Part shown: piece after piece, positions 6,000-11,303 of the stretch
Numbering within the stretch: position 1 is the first letter of the stretch
How the letters are laid out: every line of letters starts with the position of its first letter
DNA from: Candidatus Gastranaerophilales bacterium
Lineage (GTDB): Bacteria; Cyanobacteriota; Vampirovibrionia; Gastranaerophilales; Gastranaerophilaceae
DNA length: 11,937 nt
NCBI GenBank assembly: GCA_900766355.1
Contig: CAAFVD010000057.1
Span: 1-11,937 of the forward strand
Reading direction: 5' to 3'
Program-made: the position numbers and the translations under genes
The notes under the pieces: model-generated
Database searches by the model: none
What the model was told of the DNA's origin: nothing
What the model saw: only the letters and a program-made list of their open reading frames with translations

Positions 6000-6028
6000 A
6001 TTATATACCTATTTTTATACAAATGCAA
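6000..6028 (-). promoter_or_regulatory. Promoter of the leader peptide and ABC operon
   Basis: On the minus strand a -10 box TATAAT (6005-6000) lies 17 nt from a weak -35 box TTGCAT (6028-6023). Transcription would start near 5993, about 10 nt before the leader-peptide RBS, giving a leader of about 250 nt before the receptor gene. Confidence 0.55.
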
Positions 6029-6118
6029 CACTTTTATTAAAAAAAACGCTTACATTTAATTTTTTTAGTTTTTTATAAATTAGAAAATACCAAATCCTCA
6101 CTATTTTTTTCTTTTTTT

Positions 6119-6127
6119 TGTTATAAT
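6119..6127 (+). promoter_or_regulatory. Extended -10 promoter of the methyltransferase-like gene
   Basis: TGTTATAAT (6119-6127) is an extended -10 element with no recognisable -35, only a T-rich tract upstream. The predicted start near 6134 leaves about 10 nt before the ATG at 6144, with GGTGAT (6134-6139) at the very 5' end of the mRNA. This is the same layout as the serine hydrolase gene. Confidence 0.5.
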
Positions 6128-6143
6128 ATTATTGGTGATAATA

Positions 6144-6980
6144 ATGAATAACAACCAAATAATACTAAATAGATTAAGTCAATACTTAAACTTTTGTGAA
6201 AAATCAATTGATGATTCCCAGATAAAAGCTGTAACTGCTTGTGGTGTTTCTATTAAAGAAGCTTACATTTTACTGTTACAAGAATATTTGAATTTAGATT
6301 ATAACTTTAAAAGAGAATATTTAGAAGAAATGGTAAATATTGAAGATCCTACTGAATATCAAAATAACCAATATTATAAAGACATTATTTTTAAACCTAT
6401 TAAAATAAATAATTGGGATATTAAATATTCAAACTATGAACCATATGAACTATTCGTTCGTGATGATTTTAAATATAACTGTGATAAAGTACTACCTCAA
6501 CTGGGATTCTTCACGTCAAGTTTTCGCTTTCCTGCCATTTATGAAAATGACATTTTGTGGATGAGCGTTACACCTAATGAAATTAATACAATGAAAGAAC
6601 CTATTGATAATGCTTTTGGTAAAGTTCTAACCTTTGGTTTAGGACTCGGCTATTATAGCTATATGGTTTCACTAAAGAATAGTGTTGAAAGTGTAACTAT
6701 TGTTGAAAAAGATCAAAATGTTATTAACCTTTTCAATAAACATATATTACCACTCTTTAAAACTAAAGCTAAAATAAACATTATTAATATGGACGCCTAT
6801 GATTTTTTAGAAAAGGTAATGGACGATGGCGACTATGATTTTGTTTTTGTAGATATATACCATGATGCAAAAGATGGTTTAGAAGTATACAAAAAAATAA
6901 GTACTTATGAAAAGAAATTTAAAAACACTACCTTTTCATACTGGATTAAAAAAACATTAGATTACTATCTTAATAACTAA
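6144..6980 (+). CDS. Rossmann-fold methyltransferase / spermidine-synthase-like protein, function unknown
   Basis: A 278-residue soluble protein. Residues 158-245 look like a class I SAM-binding Rossmann fold: VLTFGLGLGYYSYM (161-174) carries the glycine motif after strand 1, VTIVEKD (184-190) ends strand 2 with the usual acidic residue, NMDAYDF (215-221) follows strand 3, and YDFVFVDIYHD (231-241) is strand 4. This order recalls spermidine synthases and related methyltransferases. The first ~155 residues are an alpha-helical then mixed region that I do not recognise. The ATG at 6144 follows GGTGAT; a TTG at 6132 in the same frame is a less likely start. It is an orphan gene, divergent from the ABC operon and last before the ICE junction. 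The substrate is unknown, and a nucleotide- or polyamine-related role would be a guess. Confidence 0.65.
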   Translation: MNNNQIILNRLSQYLNFCEKSIDDSQIKAVTACGVSIKEAYILLLQEYLNLDYNFKREYLEEMVNIEDPTEYQNNQYYKDIIFKPIKINNWDIKYSNYEPYELFVRDDFKYNCDKVLPQLGFFTSSFRFPAIYENDILWMSVTPNEINTMKEPIDNAFGKVLTFGLGLGYYSYMVSLKNSVESVTIVEKDQNVINLFNKHILPLFKTKAKINIINMDAYDFLEKVMDDGDYDFVFVDIYHDAKDGLEVYKKISTYEKKFKNTTFSYWIKKTLDYYLNN

Positions 6981-6981
6981 A

Positions 6982-7007
6982 AGGTATACCCGCTAAGGGA
7001 TATACCT
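6982..7007 (+). terminator. Hairpin after the methyltransferase-like gene
   Basis: AGGTATACCC (6982-6991) pairs with GGGATATACCT (6997-7007), 10 bp with one bulged A and a 5-nt loop, starting one base after the TAA stop. There is no T tract, so it may be a pause or 3'-end-stabilising hairpin rather than a full terminator. Two further hairpins follow downstream. Confidence 0.45.
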
Positions 7008-7031
7008 CAGACTGTTGACAAACCAGTTTTA

Positions 7032-7080
7032 AAAAAAGAAATAAATGCCTATTTCAAAAAAAAGGGCATTTATTTTTCTT
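7032..7080. terminator. Bidirectional intrinsic terminator
   Basis: AAATAAATGCC (7039-7049) and GGCATTTATTT (7065-7075) form a perfect 11-bp stem with a 15-nt A-rich loop. T-rich tails follow on the plus strand (7073-7080) and on the minus strand (complement of the A run at 7031-7037). Confidence 0.6.
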
Positions 7081-7133
7081 ATGTAATAAAAAAAGAGCAT
7101 CTATTAGATACTATAATTAGTTAATTTGTATTT

Positions 7134-7169
7134 ATTAGCCTTATTATATAACAATAAGGCTAATTTTTT
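7134..7169 (+). terminator. Intrinsic terminator at the chromosome/ICE border
   Basis: ATTAGCCTTATT (7134-7145) pairs perfectly with AATAAGGCTAAT (7153-7164) around a 7-nt loop, and a T run follows (7164-7169). No gene lies between this and the preceding terminator. It may be the tail of a chromosomal gene separated by the insertion, or part of the intergenic target site. It is the last clearly AT-rich host-like element. Confidence 0.7.
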
Positions 7170-7190
7170 GATATTCAGGCATGCATAATA

Positions 7191-7271
7191 ATGAGGTGTG
7201 ATAGCGATAGCGGCAAAAAGCTAATAAAATCAATGGTTTTGCGGACAGCGGATAGACAGGGAATGTGTTAA
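7191..7271 (+). other. Doubtful 26-codon ORF upstream of the ICE attenuator hairpin
   Basis: ATG at 7191, TAA at 7269-7271, ending 17 nt before the 5' arm of the 7289-7334 hairpin. It begins MRCDSDSGKK and contains no run of one regulatory amino acid. No good RBS is seen; only CAGG lies upstream. It could be a leader peptide of the attenuator or chance. The only reason to list it is its position. Confidence 0.2.
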
Positions 7272-7288
7272 AAACTGAATACGCACAC

Positions 7289-7338
7289 AAACGGCGTTAC
7301 CTTAACCCCTTTGGGGGAGAAAGTAACGCCGTTTTTTT
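7289..7338 (+). terminator. Terminator/attenuator ahead of the ICE operon
   Basis: AAACGGCGTTAC (7289-7300) and GTAACGCCGTTT (7323-7334) are a perfect 12-bp inverted repeat with an inner CCCC/GGGG stem. The T run 7332-7338 follows. It ends 30 nt before the first ICE gene, whose RBS begins at 7351, so there is hardly room for a promoter downstream. Either it blocks host transcription entering the ICE, or the operon is controlled by readthrough of it. Confidence 0.8.
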
Positions 7339-7367
7339 ATGCCCGCAGGAAAGGAGGTGCAGCCGGA

Positions 7368-7586
7368 ATGTATTTCACAAAGGGCAAGCAGCGGGCGTTT
7401 GAATTGCTCATGCAGCAGAAGCCGGGATTTGACCGCTATCAATCCGGTTGTGCCGGAGATGATGAAGATTGCGGCACTTGCCGTTTCTACCGCCCCGGGT
7501 GGAAATATGAGTTTTGCGTTTTCAAAGAGTGTCCCTATTGCCCCGGCAAAAGGACGCGGAAAACGCACGCCAGCATGGACAAATAG
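7368..7586 (+). CDS. Small six-cysteine protein, first gene of the ICE operon
   Basis: A 72-residue protein of unknown function. Cysteines lie at 28, 35, 38, 50, 55 and 58, including two CxxC pairs (C35-GT-C38 and C55-PY-C58), so a small zinc ribbon or similar metal-binding fold is likely. The N-terminus (GKQRAFELLMQQKPGF) looks helical and the C-terminus is basic. The ATG at 7368 follows AAAGGAGGT (7350-7358). A longer frame begins at 7311 inside the attenuator hairpin and is unlikely. It lies directly downstream of the attenuator and upstream of the replication-initiator-like gene, a place where Tn1549-like ICEs often carry a small conserved hypothetical protein. A role in nucleic-acid binding or regulation is a guess. 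Confidence 0.65.
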   Translation: MYFTKGKQRAFELLMQQKPGFDRYQSGCAGDDEDCGTCRFYRPGWKYEFCVFKECPYCPGKRTRKTHASMDK

Positions 7587-7588
7587 AC

Positions 7589-7673
7589 GGGCAAAAGCCC
7601 TTGTGCCATGCGGCTTTGCAGACGCGAAAACGGCAAAGGGCATATTGCAATACCAAAACAGCCGAAAACGGCT
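7589..7673 (+). other. Intergenic stretch with two short hairpins
   Basis: Between the Cys-rich gene and the replication-initiator-like gene there are 128 bp without a convincing gene. GGGC-AAAA-GCCC (7589-7600) and AGCCG-AAAA-CGGCT (7660-7673) are small stem-loops with identical AAAA loops. They may be mRNA pause or processing structures. Frames open here in other phases look like shadows. Confidence 0.35.
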
Positions 7674-7714
7674 TTCTAATTGTCCACGCATACCAAGAGA
7701 GGAAGTGAGGAAAT

Positions 7715-8659
7715 ATGGCAGTTTTCAGAGTGGAGCGAAATACGGGATATACCGTTATGAGCAACCACCACTTGCGAAACAAGGAATTGTCCTTAAAGGC
7801 AAAGGGCTTGTTGTCGCAAATGCTTTCGCTGCCCGAAGATTGGGATTATACCCTTGCGGGCTTATCCCATATCAACCGGGAGAAGATCGACGCAATCCGC
7901 GAAGCGGTAAAGGAACTCGAAAAAGCCGGATATATCGTGCGCAGCCGGGAGCGCGACGAAAAGGGACGCTTGCGGGGCGCAGATTACGTCATATACGAGC
8001 AGCCGCAGCCGCGAGAGCCGGAAGCAGCTACCAGCGGCGGACAGCCGCCTATATTGGATTTACCTACATTGGAAAATCCAACATTGGATAATCCAACGTT
8101 GGAAAAACCTACGCAGGAAAAACCTACGTTGGAAAATCCAACGCAATTAAATAAAGATATATTAAGTAAAGAACAATCAATTACTGATTTATCAAGTACC
8201 GATTCCATTCCTTTCCATTCCCTAAACCCCTTGCCCTTTGCGCATGGCGAAGCGGCTACGCCGCCGGAAAGGAAAAGAACGGAAGCGAAAAGCAATAGCG
8301 CAGTAGAGATTTACAGGGAGATTATCAAGGACAATATCGAATACGACCATCTCATTCAAAACTGCAAAATTGACAAAGACCGTTTGGACGAGATTGTTGA
8401 CCTTATGCTGGAAACCGTCTGCACAGCCCGAAAGACAATCCGTATTGCCGGGGACGACTACCCCGCCGAATTGGTGAAATCCAAGTTTTTGAAGCTGAAC
8501 AGCAGCCATATTGAGTTTGTTTTGGATTGCATGAGGGAGAACACAACCAAAGTGCGCAACATCAAGCAGTATCTAAAAGCGGTGCTGTTCAACGCGCCGA
8601 GTACCATTGACAGCTACTATACCGCCCTTGTCAATCACGACTTATACGGCGGCGAATGA
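7715..8659 (+). CDS. Replication-initiator-like protein (winged helix plus DUF6017)
   Basis: A 314-residue protein commonly annotated in Tn1549/CTn-type ICEs as replication initiator protein A or a DUF6017 protein. Residues 5-95 form an N-terminal winged helix like RepA_N/DnaD-type domains (NHHLRNKELSLKAKGLLSQM; REAVKELEKAGYI; then the wing). Residues 112-146 are seven pentapeptide repeats of the P-T-(L/Q)-E-(N/K) kind. Residues 147-195 are a low-complexity linker, and 196-314 are the helical DUF6017 domain (VEIYREIIKDNIEYD to VNHDLYGGE). The ATG at 7715 has a GGAAGTGAGG RBS. It probably helps replicate the excised circular ICE, as plasmid-like replication is known for several ICEs. The gene is followed at 36 nt by pcfB. 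DNA binding and replication are family inference. Confidence 0.8.
   Translation: MAVFRVERNTGYTVMSNHHLRNKELSLKAKGLLSQMLSLPEDWDYTLAGLSHINREKIDAIREAVKELEKAGYIVRSRERDEKGRLRGADYVIYEQPQPREPEAATSGGQPPILDLPTLENPTLDNPTLEKPTQEKPTLENPTQLNKDILSKEQSITDLSSTDSIPFHSLNPLPFAHGEAATPPERKRTEAKSNSAVEIYREIIKDNIEYDHLIQNCKIDKDRLDEIVDLMLETVCTARKTIRIAGDDYPAELVKSKFLKLNSSHIEFVLDCMRENTTKVRNIKQYLKAVLFNAPSTIDSYYTALVNHDLYGGE
8048..8152 (+). repeat. Seven 15-bp tandem repeats inside the replication-initiator-like gene
   Basis: Seven in-phase 15-bp units such as CCTACATTGGAAAAT and CCAACATTGGATAAT, encoding PTLEN-like pentapeptides. Several units contain the small dyad TTGGA-n3-TCCAA. The array is followed by an AT-rich stretch (8146-8210) that is atypical for this GC-richer element. 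RepA_N plasmids are known to carry their iterons and origin within the rep gene between its two domains, which is exactly the position here. Confidence 0.8.
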
Positions 8660-8695
8660 GCATAGCCGCACTTTACCGGGAAAGGAGTTGATACC

Positions 8696-9169
8696 TTGCA
8701 GGAGGAAGTAACCCAAAAAACGATTGCCCTATACGTCAAAGTGGGAAAAGGCGCGGCGCGGCTTACCGAACAGGCGTTACAGAAAGCAATCCAAAAGTTT
8801 TTGGAGCAGAAAAGCAAACCCGCGCATGGGAAACAGACCATGCGGCAGCTTATGAAGCAGAACGCGGGTGTTTCCAACATCGAGATCACCGACAGCAATA
8901 TTAAAGCCTTTGAGAGTACGGCGAAGAAATACAACATAGATTTTTCGCTAAAAAAGGTTAAGGGCGAGCAGACCCGTTACCTTGTGTTTTTCAAAGGCCG
9001 GGACGCGGACGTTATGACCGCAGCGTTTCAAGAGTTTTCCGCAAAGAAGCTGAACCGGGAGAAAAAGCCCTCTATCCGCAAAGCCCTTGCCGCTGCAAAG
9101 GACAAGGCGAAGCAGCTTAACGCCGCCCGCGACAAGGTAAAGAAAATGGACAGGGGGCGCGAGATATGA
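8696..9169 (+). CDS. pcfB: PcfB / DUF3801 family conjugation protein
   Basis: A 157-residue protein of the DUF3801 family named after PcfB of plasmid pCF10. Family members lie directly upstream of the coupling protein. Residues 1-57 are helical (KTIALYVKVGKGAARLTEQA), the central part is alpha/beta (VSNIEITDSNIKAFESTAKKYNIDFSLKKVKG, then YLVFFKGRDADVMTAAFQEF), and the tail from 118 is a Lys/Ala-rich basic helix that could contact DNA. Translation starts at TTG 8696, set by AAAGGAG (8681-8687); no ATG fits. The stop overlaps the next start as ATGA (9166-9169), so PcfB and VirD4 are translationally coupled, consistent with a shared complex. Its precise molecular task is not known. Confidence 0.85.
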   Translation: MQEEVTQKTIALYVKVGKGAARLTEQALQKAIQKFLEQKSKPAHGKQTMRQLMKQNAGVSNIEITDSNIKAFESTAKKYNIDFSLKKVKGEQTRYLVFFKGRDADVMTAAFQEFSAKKLNREKKPSIRKALAAAKDKAKQLNAARDKVKKMDRGREI

Positions 9170-10947
9170 AGCAGATCAACTACAAAAAGCTGATACTTCC
9201 GAATATCCCCTATGTGTTCTTTGTCTATCTCTTTGATAAAGTCGGACAGGCGGTGCGGCTTGCCCCCGGCGCGGATATTTCTGCAAAGATACTGAATATC
9301 ACACAAGGATTTTCCGCAGCCTTTGAAAACGCCTTGCCGAGCGTTTACCCGTTGGATTTGCTTGTCGGCATTGTCGGTGCGGTGATTATCCGCTTGATAG
9401 TCTATGTCAAAGGGAAAAACGCGAAGAAATACCGCAAGGGCGCGGAGTACGGCTCTGCCCGATGGGGAAACGCCGAAGATATAAAGCCCTACATAGACCC
9501 GGATTTCCAAAACAACATCATTTTGACGCAGACGGAACGGCTTACCATGAACAGCCGCCCGAAGCAGCCGAAGTACGCGAGAAATAAGAACGTCGTCGTG
9601 ATCGGCGGCAGCGGCAGCGGAAAAACAAGATTTTTTGTCAAACCTAATCTAATGCAGCTTCATTCCTCTTACGTCTTAACCGACCCGAAAGGTACGGTTT
9701 TGATTGAGTGCGGGAAGCTGCTGCAACGGGCGGGCTACCGCATTAAGGTACTGAATACGATTAACTTCAAAAAATCTATGCACTACAACCCCTTTGTGTA
9801 TATCCGCAGCGAGAAAGATATTTTGAAGCTGGTAAATACGTTGATAGCGAATACCAAAGGTGAGGGAGAAAAAAGCGCGGAGGATTTTTGGGTAAAGGCA
9901 GAACGGCTTTTGTATTGCGCGTTGGTGGGCTACATCTGGTACGAAGCCCCCGCCGAGGAAATGAACTTTATTACCCTGTTGGAACTTATCAACGCCAGCG
10001 AAGCCCGCGAGGACGACGAGGAATATCAAAGCCCCGTCGATTTGCTGTTTGCCGACTTGGAAGAACGCGACCCCGACCATTTCGCGGTGAAGCAGTACCG
10101 AAAATATAAATTGGCGGCGGGCAAAACCGCAAAATCAATCCTCATTTCTTGCGGTGCGAGGCTCGCTCCTTTTGATATAAAGGAATTGCGCGATCTTATG
10201 TCCTACGACGAATTAGAACTTGACACGTTAGGCGACAGAAAAACAGCTTTGTTTTTGATTATGAGCGATACGGACAGCACGTTTAATTTTGTTATCGCTA
10301 TGCTGCAATCGCAGTTATTTAATCTCTTGTGCGACAAGGCCGACGACGAATACGGCGGCAAGCTGCCGGTTCATGTTCGCTGCCTGTTAGACGAGTTTGC
10401 AAACATTGGACAAATCCCGCAGTTTGAAAAATTGATTGCCACAATCCGCAGCCGGGAAATCTCGGCTTCTATCATTCTGCAATCGCAGAGCCAGCTAAAA
10501 GCCATTTACAAGGACGCGGCAGAAATCATACTTGACAATGCCGACAGCACCTTGTTTTTGGGAGGGCGCGGGAAAAATGCAAAGGATATTTCGGAGAACT
10601 TGGGACGTGAAACAATCGACAGTTTCAACACTTCCGAAAATCGCGGCACGCAGGTTTCTCATGGCCTCAATTATCAGAAATTGGGAAAGGAGTTGATGAC
10701 ACAGGACGAAATCGCAGTTATGGACGGAGGAAAATGTATTTTGCAGTTGCGCGGCGTGCGCCCCTTTTTCAGCGATAAGTACGATATAACGCAGCACCCG
10801 AACTACAAATACCTTTCCGACTTCGACAAGAAAAACGCTTTTGACGTTGAACGGTATATGTCCACCCGTCCGGCAATCGTAAAGCCCGACGAACCCTTTG
10901 ACATATACGAAATAGATTTGTCCGACGAGGACGCAGCCGCCGAATAA
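9166..10947 (+). CDS. virD4: VirD4/TraG-type conjugative coupling ATPase
   Basis: A 593-residue type IV coupling protein. It brings the relaxase-bound DNA strand to the secretion channel and uses ATP at the inner membrane. Two N-terminal membrane segments lie at about 12-24 and 63-81. The cytosolic ATPase domain has Walker A GGSGSGKT (147-154) and Walker B VRCLLDEFANIG (404-415). It also has the family sequences VLTDPKG (170-176), HYNPF (206-210) and SASIILQSQSQL (433-444). A helical all-alpha insert spans about 230-340. The C-terminus is acidic (DLSDEDAAAE), as in many coupling proteins that bind relaxase there. The ATG at 9166 overlaps the pcfB stop. Length is usual for Tn1549/CTn homologues. 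Nothing looks broken. Confidence 0.95.
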   Translation: MKQINYKKLILPNIPYVFFVYLFDKVGQAVRLAPGADISAKILNITQGFSAAFENALPSVYPLDLLVGIVGAVIIRLIVYVKGKNAKKYRKGAEYGSARWGNAEDIKPYIDPDFQNNIILTQTERLTMNSRPKQPKYARNKNVVVIGGSGSGKTRFFVKPNLMQLHSSYVLTDPKGTVLIECGKLLQRAGYRIKVLNTINFKKSMHYNPFVYIRSEKDILKLVNTLIANTKGEGEKSAEDFWVKAERLLYCALVGYIWYEAPAEEMNFITLLELINASEAREDDEEYQSPVDLLFADLEERDPDHFAVKQYRKYKLAAGKTAKSILISCGARLAPFDIKELRDLMSYDELELDTLGDRKTALFLIMSDTDSTFNFVIAMLQSQLFNLLCDKADDEYGGKLPVHVRCLLDEFANIGQIPQFEKLIATIRSREISASIILQSQSQLKAIYKDAAEIILDNADSTLFLGGRGKNAKDISENLGRETIDSFNTSENRGTQVSHGLNYQKLGKELMTQDEIAVMDGGKCILQLRGVRPFFSDKYDITQHPNYKYLSDFDKKNAFDVERYMSTRPAIVKPDEPFDIYEIDLSDEDAAAE

Positions 10948-10963
10948 AAACGGCGGCATTTTT
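10936..10963 (+). terminator. Hairpin at the end of virD4
   Basis: GCCGCCG (10936-10942) pairs perfectly with CGGCGGC (10951-10957) around an 8-nt loop that contains the TAA stop. ATTTTTA follows. It is terminator-like, yet maff2 and virB6 continue on the same strand with no clear promoter after it, so partial readthrough or mRNA processing is likely. Confidence 0.55.
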
Positions 10964-11014
10964 ATTTCCAACAACATTTTTTGAGCCGTTTTAGCGGCAG
11001 AAAGCGAGGTTTAT

Positions 11015-11230
11015 ATGGATTTTTTCAACAGCGCAGTTGACGTATTGCAGACTTTGGTAATCGCGCTTGGCGCAGGACTTGGCATTTGGGGCGGCATTAA
11101 CCTCATGGAGGGGTACGGCAACGATAACCCCGGCGCGAAGTCGCAGGGCATGAAACAGTTGATGGCGGGCGGCGGCGTTGCCCTTATCGGCCTTACCCTT
11201 GTCCCGCTGCTCTCCGGCCTGTTTGGATAA
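11015..11230 (+). CDS. Maff2 family small membrane protein (VirB2/pilin-like)
   Basis: A 71-residue hydrophobic protein typical of Maff2 mobile-element proteins, always found between VirD4 and the VirB6/TrbL-like gene in CTn-type ICEs. Two membrane segments, at about 9-30 (ending GIWGGINLMEG) and 48-70 (MAGGGVALIGLTLVPLLSGLFG), flank a short polar loop GNDNPGAKSQG (35-45). Size, two-helix layout and the gene position resemble VirB2/TrbC pilins. In Gram-positive systems such proteins may form a surface structure or channel part rather than a true pilus. The ATG at 11015 has a GCGAGG RBS. No classical signal peptide cleavage site is clear. The pilin role is inference. Confidence 0.88.
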   Translation: MDFFNSAVDVLQTLVIALGAGLGIWGGINLMEGYGNDNPGAKSQGMKQLMAGGGVALIGLTLVPLLSGLFG

Positions 11231-11252
11231 TGCCACAAACTAACACTACCCG

Positions 11253-11285
11253 CCGCGCTCTCCCGCTTCACGCGGGAGGGCGCGG
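11253..11285 (+). other. Strong intercistronic hairpin between maff2 and the virB6-like gene
   Basis: CCGCGCTCTCCCGC (11253-11266) and GCGGGAGGGCGCGG (11272-11285) form a 14-bp GC-rich stem with a single G-U pair and a 5-nt loop. There is no T tract, and the RBS of the next gene starts 2 nt after the stem (11287). It is more likely an mRNA-stabilising or translation-tuning hairpin than a terminator. Confidence 0.7.
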
Positions 11286-11303
11286 GAAAGGAGGGATTAG
11301 CTT

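Noticed and set aside
6041..6054. Possible catabolite-response element between the ABC operon and the methyltransferase-like gene
   Set aside because: It matches the cre consensus except for its outer two bases, lies in A-rich DNA and has no supporting context; chance cannot be excluded.
7015..7043. TTGACA at 7015-7020 as a promoter reading toward the ICE
   Set aside because: No acceptable -10 box at usual spacing, and two terminators follow.
7112..7117. TATAAT between the two border terminators
   Set aside because: No -35 or extended -10 element, and a strong terminator begins 17 nt later.
7159..7233. Repeated GCTAAT motif on either side of the suspected ICE end as attachment-site repeats
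   Set aside because: Only about eight of fourteen positions match; too weak without the right end.
7339..8091. 250-aa frame across the Cys-rich and rep-like genes
   Set aside because: Arginine-rich shadow frame in GC-richer DNA overlapping two genes with good RBS and recognisable proteins.
8048..8152. CRISPR array
   Set aside because: Contiguous 15-bp repeats without spacers, in frame within a coding sequence.
7984..8295. Minus-strand frame with repeated VGFSN-like units
   Set aside because: Antisense reading of the 15-bp tandem repeats in the rep-like gene.
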